Source: Deltaproteobacteria bacterium (GTDB taxonomy: Bacteria > Desulfobacterota > Binatia > UBA9968). Taken from it: a stretch of 7,369 nt of DNA. The DNA lies in assembly GCA_016183075.1 (NCBI GenBank), contig JACPFH010000350.1:1-7369 (forward strand), given 5' to 3'. The notes beneath the pieces were generated by a model. The model was not told the origin of the DNA. It did not search any database and was given only the letters and a program-made list of their open reading frames with translations. A program made the translations under genes and the position numbers. Numbering within the stretch: position 1 is the first letter of the stretch; the number at the start of each line of letters is the position of its first letter. Positions 1 to 4,872 of the stretch are shown here, piece by piece.

Positions 1-55
1 ACGGCACGTACGGTGGTGTGAGAGGTGGGGACCGAGAGGTCCCCGCCTACTCGAT
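1..55 (+). mobile_element. 3' end of a group II intron (end of domain V, domain VI, 3' splice site)
   Basis: Bases 5-13 (CACGTACGG) match the 3' strand typical of a group II intron domain V. A strong hairpin follows: 24-33 pairs with 38-47 (one U-G wobble) around a GAGA tetraloop at 34-37. The stem continues with A23-T48, then A49 is left unpaired, and G20-A21-G22 pairs with C50-T51-C52. A single bulged adenosine on the 3' side of domain VI is the lariat branch point of group II introns. The intron would end in AT at 54-55, six bases after the branch A, which fits the usual spacing and the AY end. The reverse transcriptase/maturase and the rest of the ribozyme would lie outside the window to the left. 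The insertion sits directly before the guaB leader on the same strand. Family recognition is from memory of such intron ends; the pairing is seen directly. Confidence 0.8.
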
Positions 56-63
56 CCTCTCTT

Positions 64-70
64 GGGAGGT
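64..70 (+). promoter_or_regulatory. Shine-Dalgarno sequence of guaB
   Basis: GGGAGGT lies five bases before the ATG at 76 and fixes that start. Bases 56-60 (CCTCT) can pair with GGAGG at 65-69, with one G-U pair and a four-base loop. A small hairpin could therefore partly mask this site. No promoter can be seen between the intron end and the gene, so guaB transcription probably enters from the left, through or from the intron. Confidence 0.7.
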
Positions 71-75
71 AAACC

Positions 76-1479
76 ATGTTGGATCGCGAAATCTTGCCAT
101 TGGGATTGACCTTTGATGACGTGCTCCTGGTTCCCGCCGAGTCCTCGATTCTTCCCCACGAAGCGGATATCCGGACCCGCCTGACCGAGCGGATTGAGCT
201 CAACACCCCGCTTCTCAGCGCAGCGATGGACACGGTGACGGAGGCGCGCACTGCCATTGCCATGGCGCAGGAGGGGGGGGTGGGGATAATCCACCGCAAC
301 ATGGCGGTGGCGGCCCAGGCAAGAGAGGTCGAAAGAGTCAAGAAATCCGAAAGCGGGATGATCGCGGATCCGATCACCGTGAGCCCGGAGCAAAAGATCG
401 CCGAGGCCAAAGAGATCATGCACAAGTATGGGATCTCAGGTCTTCCGGTAACCCAAAACGGGCGTTTGGTTGGGATTCTGACCAATCGAGACCTCCGCTT
501 TGAGAAGCGCCTCGACCGGCCGGTGGCCGAGGTTATGACCAAAGAGAATCTGGTGACGGCGAGACCGGGCGTGGATCTCGATGAGGCGAAGGAAATCCTC
601 CAGCGCCACCGAATCGAAAAGCTCCTGGTCGTCGATGAGGGATTCAATCTGAAGGGGCTCATTACGGTTAAAGATATCGAAAAGAAAACTCAGTATCCGT
701 TCGCGTGCAAGGATCAACGCGGGCGGCTGCGGGTGGGGGCGGCGGTGGGCCCTGGGCCGGATTGCGAGGAACGGGTGGAGGCTCTGGTAAAGGCGGGCAC
801 GGATATAATTGCCGTGGACACCGCTCACGGCCACTCTAAGAATGTTTTGGATATGGTTCGGTTGTTGCGCCGAAAGTACCCCGATCTGGATCTGGTGGCC
901 GGAAATGTTGCGACCGAGGAAGGAGCCTTGGCGCTGGTCGAGGCAGGGGTAAACGCGGTCAAGGTCGGTGTCGGCCCCGGCTCGATCTGCACCACGCGCG
1001 TGATTTCGGGAGTGGGCGTTCCGCAGCTCACGGCCATTGCAAGCTGCGCACGGGTCGCGGAGCGGTACAACGTTCCGATCGTTTCCGATGGCGGGATCAA
1101 GTTCTCGGGCGACATCACCAAGGCGCTCGCCGCGGGCGCCTCTTCGGTCATGATCGGAAGCCTCTTTGCCGGCACGGAAGAAAGCCCCGGGGAGACGATT
1201 CTCTACCAGGGAAGGACTTACAAGGTCTACCGTGGCATGGGTTCCCTGGGGGCGATGGGGGAGGGAAGCAAGGATCGTTACGGGCAAGCCGGTGTGGAGG
1301 ATGCAAGGAAGTTGGTGCCTGAAGGGGTGGAGGGGCAGATCCCTTATCGAGGCTCCCTGACCATTCGGGATCTGCGCTCCAAGGCGCGCTTCATCCAGAT
1401 CACTGCCGCTAGCCTCAGAGAAGGCCATGTCCATGACGTCTTCATCACGAAGGAAGCCCCGAACTACAGAGCGGAATAA
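76..1479 (+). CDS. guaB: IMP dehydrogenase with a C-terminal internal deletion
   Basis: Cytoplasmic IMP dehydrogenase: oxidises IMP to XMP with NAD+, the first committed step of GMP synthesis. The N-terminus (LTFDDVLLVP, 11-20) and the barrel residues SAAMDT (48-53) are typical. Two CBS regulatory domains span about 95-205. The catalytic loop GSICTTR has the nucleophile Cys305. SDGGIK (337-342), the IMP-contacting YRGMGSLGAM (385-394) and the flap pair Arg401-Tyr402 are all present. The C-terminal EGH (449-451) corresponds to the potassium-site residues. The protein is 467 residues against about 488 usual. The shortfall falls at one place: between Leu428 and Thr429 (near base 1359) the conserved GGLRS-MG-G segment is missing, about 21 residues, with the frame kept. 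The start is supported by the SD at 64-70. guaA follows 111 bases downstream, giving the two successive steps of GMP synthesis. Identity is certain; whether the enzyme is active is not. Confidence 0.97.
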   Translation: MLDREILPLGLTFDDVLLVPAESSILPHEADIRTRLTERIELNTPLLSAAMDTVTEARTAIAMAQEGGVGIIHRNMAVAAQAREVERVKKSESGMIADPITVSPEQKIAEAKEIMHKYGISGLPVTQNGRLVGILTNRDLRFEKRLDRPVAEVMTKENLVTARPGVDLDEAKEILQRHRIEKLLVVDEGFNLKGLITVKDIEKKTQYPFACKDQRGRLRVGAAVGPGPDCEERVEALVKAGTDIIAVDTAHGHSKNVLDMVRLLRRKYPDLDLVAGNVATEEGALALVEAGVNAVKVGVGPGSICTTRVISGVGVPQLTAIASCARVAERYNVPIVSDGGIKFSGDITKALAAGASSVMIGSLFAGTEESPGETILYQGRTYKVYRGMGSLGAMGEGSKDRYGQAGVEDARKLVPEGVEGQIPYRGSLTIRDLRSKARFIQITAASLREGHVHDVFITKEAPNYRAE

Positions 1480-1490
1480 CGCTAAGCGTA

Positions 1491-1557
1491 TTTCGTGTGC
1501 GTGGCTCGTGTTCGTCAAAAAGCACAAAAACCAAACACGAATAACGAGTCGCGAGCC
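1491..1557 (+). repeat. imperfect inverted repeat in the guaB-guaA gap
   Basis: GGCTCG at 1503-1508 is complementary to CGAGCC at 1552-1557, and TTCGTGT at 1492-1498 to ACACGAA at 1535-1541. The gap is rich in CGTG/CGAG-like words on both arms. It could be a degenerate intergenic repeat or a loose mRNA structure between the two genes. The arms are nested inconsistently and there is no run of T after them, so it is not a good terminator. Confidence 0.3.
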
Positions 1558-1587
1558 AGGGTTGTTATTCTCGACTTCGGCTCCTAA
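1501..1587 (+). other. short in-frame leader ORF ending in a GuaA-like N-terminal motif
   Basis: Read in the guaA frame, a possible GTG at 1501 opens 28 codons that end VVILDFGS at 1561-1584, followed by TAA TAA and then, with no gap, the guaA ATG at 1591. VVILDFGS is nearly the textbook first beta strand of GuaA (usually followed by QYTQLI). The real gene repeats this strand as IAIIDLGG a few codons later. It may be a relic of an earlier guaA start, a coupling leader peptide, or chance. At the DNA level the two copies share little, so a recent tandem duplication is unlikely. No clear ribosome binding site was seen for it. Confidence 0.3.
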
Positions 1588-1590
1588 TAA

Positions 1591-3399
1591 ATGAAAGATT
1601 CCATCGCGATCATAGATCTCGGGGGTCAGTACTGTCATTTAATCGGGCGCCGGCTGCGCGGCCTCGGTGTCCGTTCGCGCATTTACGGACCGAAAACCCG
1701 GATAGGGCTTCTTTCCCGGCACGCGGGGATTATCTTGTCGGGCGGTCCGCAGAGCGTCTACGAAGCCGGCTCACCCAGAGTGAGCCGGGACATCCTTGAC
1801 CTTAAAGTCCCGATCCTGGGCATCTGCTACGGCCATCAGCTCTTGGCTCAGATGCTCGGCGCCAAGGTAGAGAGGGGTAGCGGCGAGTACGGTCCTACGA
1901 GGCTTTACGTCGCCTCCAAGGACACGCTGTTCACGAGATTGCCCAAAGAGCAGACCGTCTGGATGAGCCATGCGGATACGGTCTCCAAGCTCCCGCCCGG
2001 CCTGCTCACCCTGGCCTCGACAGAGCAGTGCCGGGTGGCCGCGTTCGGCTCTGCCTCAAAACGCCACTACGGAGTGCAGTTCCATCCGGAAGTGGTTCAC
2101 ACGGAGCACGGGAGAAAGATCCTCAAGCGCTTCGTTGCGTTGGCATGTGGCCTGAAGGTGAAGGAAGGCGCCGGCGGCGAAATCGCGCCGCTCATCAAGA
2201 AGATTCGCGCCCGACTGGGTAAAAAATCGGTTTTTTTTCTCGTTAGCGGCGGGGTGGATTCAACGGTAGCCTTTGCTCTTTGCGCCAAAGCGCTTCCCAA
2301 AAAGCGCATATTGGGCCTCCACGTTGATACCGGATTAATGCGTAAAGGTGAAACGGAGGATTTGCACACCAATTTATCCGCTTTGGGGTTGGCTGATAGA
2401 TTGCAGGTGATTGACAGATCCACATTGTTTCTCAATGAGCTCAGAGGTGTCATTGATCCGGAAGAGAAACGAAAAATTATAGGCCGCCTGTTCGTTGAAG
2501 TGCAGTCGGATGCGATGCGGCGTTTTGGCATCGATGAGAAGCATTGGCTCCTGGGTCAGGGGACGATCTATCCCGACACGATCGAGTCCGGAGGATCCAG
2601 AGGATTGGCTGCCGTAATCAAGACGCACCACAACCGTTGCCCCGAGATCCTGGAGTTGATCCGAAAAGGGCGCGTCATCGAACCGCTCTCCGAAGTTTAT
2701 AAGGACGAAGTCAGAGAATTGGGCAGGCGGCTCGGGCTGAGCCGACAGCTGACCGATGGATGGCCGTTCCCCGGTCCTGGCCTGGCGATCCGCTGCCTCT
2801 GCAGTCTAACGGGGGGTAAAGCGGAGCCTGCCGACAGGGCCTTATCTGATATCGTCGCCGATCCCAACTATGAGATCGCCCTGTTGCCGATCAAGAGTGT
2901 CGGTGTCCAAGGCGACTCCCGAACCTACAGGCGCGTGCTGGCTCTGCGCGGCCCCGGAGGCCGGCTCGACTACGAAGCTCTGCAATCGATAAGCGTCCGG
3001 GCTTGCAACGTGCAGGCAGTCACGAACCGGGTGGTTGCGTTTGTGGCCGGCAACGTGGCCACGATGGCGGATGCTGTGCTCCTCAAGTCCGGGTTGAATT
3101 CGGAGCGGCTCAAGCTGCTCCGAGAAGCCGACTTTATCGTGAGATCGAGAATGGAAGAGCACAATTTCACCGCAAACGTTTGGCAATTCCCGGTGGTGCT
3201 GGTTCCGATTTCTTTTGCGGGTGGCGAGACGATCATTCTTCGGCCTTTAAATTCAGAAGATGGAATGACAGCGAGCTTCGCGCGGCTCCCCGAAGGCGTT
3301 TTGCGCGCTATGGCTACCGATATTGCGAGCCTGCCGGGGGTCGACGCGGTGTTTTTAGATGTCACCAGTAAACCGCCGGCCACGATCGAGTGGGAGTGA
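1591..3399 (+). CDS. guaA: GMP synthase (glutamine-hydrolysing), long form
   Basis: Converts XMP to GMP using ATP and glutamine, the last step after GuaB. Residues 1-185 are a class I glutamine amidotransferase: nucleophile Cys79 in GICYGH, with His165 and Glu167 in QFHPE. Residues 200-400 are the ATP pyrophosphatase: SGGVDS P-loop (219-224), GQGTIYPDTIES (322-333) and FPGPGLAIR (393-401). The C-terminal part is about 200 residues, against about 125 in E. coli GuaA. It holds two copies of the dimerisation unit: LLPIKSVGVQGDSR at 431-444, and a second from about 530 ending in the canonical TSKPPATIEWE. This layout, with ILRPLNSEDGMT at 549-560, resembles human GMPS, known for two such subdomains. 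No Shine-Dalgarno is visible before ATG 1591, but no other in-frame start lies close by and the N-terminal strand needs this one. Local GC drops from about 67% to about 47% at the domain linker (near 2220). Confidence 0.97.
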   Translation: MKDSIAIIDLGGQYCHLIGRRLRGLGVRSRIYGPKTRIGLLSRHAGIILSGGPQSVYEAGSPRVSRDILDLKVPILGICYGHQLLAQMLGAKVERGSGEYGPTRLYVASKDTLFTRLPKEQTVWMSHADTVSKLPPGLLTLASTEQCRVAAFGSASKRHYGVQFHPEVVHTEHGRKILKRFVALACGLKVKEGAGGEIAPLIKKIRARLGKKSVFFLVSGGVDSTVAFALCAKALPKKRILGLHVDTGLMRKGETEDLHTNLSALGLADRLQVIDRSTLFLNELRGVIDPEEKRKIIGRLFVEVQSDAMRRFGIDEKHWLLGQGTIYPDTIESGGSRGLAAVIKTHHNRCPEILELIRKGRVIEPLSEVYKDEVRELGRRLGLSRQLTDGWPFPGPGLAIRCLCSLTGGKAEPADRALSDIVADPNYEIALLPIKSVGVQGDSRTYRRVLALRGPGGRLDYEALQSISVRACNVQAVTNRVVAFVAGNVATMADAVLLKSGLNSERLKLLREADFIVRSRMEEHNFTANVWQFPVVLVPISFAGGETIILRPLNSEDGMTASFARLPEGVLRAMATDIASLPGVDAVFLDVTSKPPATIEWE

Positions 3400-3414
3400 A
3401 AAAGAAAGCTTTTT
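3399..3414 (+). terminator. possible weak terminator after guaA
   Basis: AAAAAG (3399-3404) can pair with CTTTTT (3409-3414) around a four-base loop, immediately after the guaA stop. The stem is nearly all A-T and there is no separate U-tract, so termination would be weak at best. Listed because of its position between guaA and a promoter. Confidence 0.22.
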
Positions 3415-3422
3415 TAGTTGTC

Positions 3423-3451
3423 TTGACAGTATAAGAGGGACTTCATAGAGT
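3423..3451 (+). promoter_or_regulatory. sigma70-type promoter for the hypothetical/retropepsin pair
   Basis: A perfect -35 box TTGACA (3423-3428) is followed after exactly 17 bases by TAGAGT (3446-3451), which matches four of six positions of the -10 consensus, including the first two and the last. It would start transcription near 3458, just before the GAGGGGG ribosome binding site at 3464-3470. This gives the accessory genes a promoter separate from guaBA. Confidence 0.6.
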
Positions 3452-3479
3452 TTGATGTGAGTTGAGGGGGTAGAGCCCG

Positions 3480-3755
3480 ATGCGGAAGATGTCTGGTAAT
3501 TCTAGGGCCGCAGATCGAAACGTGGAGAGAGCTATCCGGGACTGGGAAAAACGTTATCCGGAAGCCTGGATTCTCCTTGAGGTTACGGAAGAGGACAACG
3601 GCGAGCCTCTGCGTGGGAAACTGATCGCTACGGCCCGCGATCCAGAAGATATTCAGGAGATTTGGCGGTCACACCGTACCAAAGGGATCCTCACAATGTT
3701 GACCTATGGCCCTTCCCTTGAACCCGGACCGGCAGTGGTGGTAAGTGCCACGTAA
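3480..3755 (+). CDS. hypothetical protein, partner of a retropepsin-like protease
   Basis: I cannot name a family with confidence. The 91-residue product is soluble, charged and has no signal peptide or membrane segment. Residues 12-24 look helical (RNVERAIRDWEKRY). The core is WILLEV (30-35), then a turn, GKLIATARDPEDIQEIWRSH (46-65) and ILTMLTYG (70-77). This alternating strand/helix pattern is compatible with a small alpha/beta domain. From memory, similar small proteins with a W-hLLEV strand occur next to bacterial retropepsin-like genes, but I cannot verify that here. A strong SD (3464-3470) stands nine bases before ATG 3480; a second in-frame ATG at 3489 is possible. Its end overlaps the next gene by 11 bases, indicating translational coupling. 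Its own promoter is at 3423-3451. Confidence 0.72.
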   Translation: MRKMSGNSRAADRNVERAIRDWEKRYPEAWILLEVTEEDNGEPLRGKLIATARDPEDIQEIWRSHRTKGILTMLTYGPSLEPGPAVVVSAT

Positions 3756-4122
3756 CTGGGCGTCCTTTCGTCCCCACTCCCTTCCCATCATTTCTCTCCG
3801 CATTGGCGGCACTATCGTTCGGGCTCTACTGGACACCGGCGCCTCTCAGAGTTTGATTGATCCGCATCTTGTAAAGCAGCTTGACCTTGAGGAGGAGGGA
3901 ACAGGTTGGATTGTTGGGATTCGAACCGAACCTTTTCAAGTCTCGCTTGTAACTATTAGGGGAGCCACGATAGGTCGCTGCCGCCTCAAGCCCTATAAAG
4001 CGGGGATTATCGATGTAACGAACCTTCGCATCGGGATCCAGCTTGTCCTCGGTGTCAATGCCTTCCGCGGATATCGACTTCAATTCGACTTTGCCCAAGG
4101 CAAGCTGTACCTTTTATCGTGA
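3745..4122 (+). CDS. retropepsin-like aspartic protease, single domain
   Basis: The 125-residue protein has the retropepsin active-site signature LLDTGASQSLID (28-39) with catalytic Asp30. It also has the second family hallmark near the end: VLGVNAFRGYRLQFDFAQGKLYL (101-123), as in bacterial Asp_protease_2/gag-asp type domains. With one Asp motif it must dimerise to form an active site, as known for retropepsins. No signal peptide or transmembrane segment is visible, so it should act in the cytoplasm; its substrate is unknown. It starts at GTG 3745 within the preceding gene (11-base overlap). No good SD is present, so translation probably depends on the upstream gene. No retroelement genes (integrase, reverse transcriptase) are linked to it, so it is a cellular gene rather than a retroviral fragment. 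Confidence 0.85.
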   Translation: MPRNWASFRPHSLPIISLRIGGTIVRALLDTGASQSLIDPHLVKQLDLEEEGTGWIVGIRTEPFQVSLVTIRGATIGRCRLKPYKAGIIDVTNLRIGIQLVLGVNAFRGYRLQFDFAQGKLYLLS

Positions 4123-4164
4123 TCATACGGATGGGCGAGAGCTCGGGCTGCAAGAAAGGACACT

Positions 4165-4389
4165 ATGACGACCGAATGCTATTTTTGCAAAGGCAAGGTG
4201 GTCGAGAAGAAAGTCAAGGTAGATTTTCGCTGGGGACGGAAACTGAAAGTTATTGAAAACGTACTCGCGGGCGTTTGCCAACAGTGTGGGGAGAAGTATT
4301 TTCACTCTACTGTCTACAGGACTATGGAGAAGCTGGCGGCATCCCGTGCAGAGCCGACAGCCAAGACCGGTGCCAGGCATGCATTTTGA
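4165..4389 (+). CDS. YgiT-type zinc-finger protein (MqsA N-terminal domain-like)
   Basis: Small 74-residue protein with two CxxC pairs: Cys5/Cys8 and Cys38/Cys41, the second in CQQCGEKYF. The segment between them (VVEKKVKVDFRWGRKLKVIENV) has the beta pattern of the zinc-binding N-terminal domain of MqsA/YgiT antitoxins. It lacks the C-terminal helix-turn-helix of MqsA, so it probably cannot bind an operator like MqsA. Stand-alone proteins of this kind usually sit beside a small toxin-like gene (MqsR or DUF4258 type). None is visible here: the upstream neighbour is a protease and the downstream neighbour another antitoxin. SD AAAGGA (4155-4160) is four bases before ATG 4165. Family call firm; role as an antitoxin inferred. 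Confidence 0.85.
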   Translation: MTTECYFCKGKVVEKKVKVDFRWGRKLKVIENVLAGVCQQCGEKYFHSTVYRTMEKLAASRAEPTAKTGARHAF

Positions 4390-4411
4390 CTCAATGCGGG
4401 CTTTGCGGCTG

Positions 4412-4460
4412 TTGACACGCGGTCATAAAGTAGCCAGTTTGATTGTCAAGTAGGCACTTT
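4412..4460 (+). promoter_or_regulatory. candidate promoter/operator of the Phd/YefM antitoxin
   Basis: A TTGACA -35-like box lies at 4412-4417, but no convincing -10 box follows at 17 bases. Two 13-base direct repeats (AAGTAGCCAGTTT 4428-4440, AAGTAGGCACTTT 4448-4460; 11 of 13 match) are centred 20 bases apart. TTGA-TTG-TCAA (4439-4449) is a short palindrome between them. The second repeat ends one base before the ATG. Antitoxins of the Phd/YefM family typically repress their own operon by binding repeats at this place, so it is a plausible operator. Confidence 0.4.
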
Positions 4461-4461
4461 T

Positions 4462-4713
4462 ATGAGATCGATCAGCGCAAAAGAGCTTAAGAATAAGACC
4501 GGGGAGGTGCTGCGGAAGGTGGGGGAGGGGGAGAGGGTGCTTATCATGAAGCGTGGCAAGCCTTGGGCTGTCTTGAGTCCCGTCAAGGCGGAGGAACTTA
4601 GGCCCTCTGGTCTCCGCGAGTATGAAGAGGCGTGGGAAGATATCGAAAAGGCCCTGAAAACCTCACGCCCGCATTTCAAGACCTGGAAGGAGGCGATACG
4701 CCGCACGCGATAG
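4462..4713 (+). CDS. Phd/YefM family antitoxin
   Basis: The 83-residue protein begins ISAKELKNKTGEVLRKVGEGERVLIMKRGKPWAVLSPV, the classic Phd/YefM DNA-binding fold: strand, ribbon-helix segment, then the GKPWAVL strand. The charged C-terminal tail from about residue 45 to 83 (ending EAIRRTR) is the part that normally wraps the cognate PIN-domain VapC-type toxin. The toxin gene should start at or just after the antitoxin stop, but only the tail of one is found there (next entry). The antitoxin therefore seems to be an orphan, perhaps kept as a repressor or as protection against a related toxin elsewhere. ATG 4462 fits the family's N-terminus; only a poor SD (AAGTAGG) precedes it. Confidence 0.88.
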   Translation: MRSISAKELKNKTGEVLRKVGEGERVLIMKRGKPWAVLSPVKAEELRPSGLREYEEAWEDIEKALKTSRPHFKTWKEAIRRTR

Positions 4714-4745
4714 AGGCGATAGAGAAATATGTTCCCGGCCCTGTA

Positions 4746-4835
4746 CGCTTCGATTCATGGAATGCCCAACACTTTGTCCGTCGTCTTTCGATCCCCTCGT
4801 TAACCCCCACGGAGTTTTTGAAGAAGATCTCTTAG
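4746..4835 (+). pseudogene. C-terminal remnant of a VapC-like PIN-domain toxin
   Basis: In the frame ending at TAG 4833-4835, the last ~30 residues read RFDSWNAQHFVRRL (4746-4787) then SIPSLTPTEFLKKIS. This matches the usual end of VapC/PIN toxins, where a strand with TWN-KHF is followed by a hydrophobic strand and LTP-EFL. The roughly 100 residues that carry the first acidic active-site residues are missing, and the reading frame upstream only continues into the antitoxin in another frame. A deletion has joined the antitoxin end (4713) to the toxin end, leaving about 30 bases of unclear origin. It cannot encode a working ribonuclease. Its position directly after a Phd/YefM antitoxin strongly supports the call. 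Confidence 0.7.
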
Positions 4836-4872
4836 ACCCGCTCACTCAGGAAGATCGAGGTGATGGTCAACT

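Noticed and set aside
1488..1590. Riboswitch or purine-sensing leader before guaA
   Set aside because: The gap has only loose inverted repeats and no recognisable purine riboswitch core, so no such claim is supportable.
436..1638. 400-codon open frame on the - strand opposite guaB
   Set aside because: It is antisense to an unmistakable guaB and the first codons of guaA, and the translation looks like low-order composition (many Arg, His, Pro) with no recognisable domain. It is a shadow of GC-rich codon bias.
2229..2238. T-run (eight T) in guaA, and a run of eight G in guaB at 273-280, as possible slippage or frameshift sites
   Set aside because: Both genes stay in frame with conserved residues on each side (KKSVFFLVSGG; EGGVGIIHRN), so no recoding or error is required.
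4836..4872. Possible shared terminator between the vapC remnant and dctM
   Set aside because: No stem-loop with a T-run on either strand could be found in these 37 bases.
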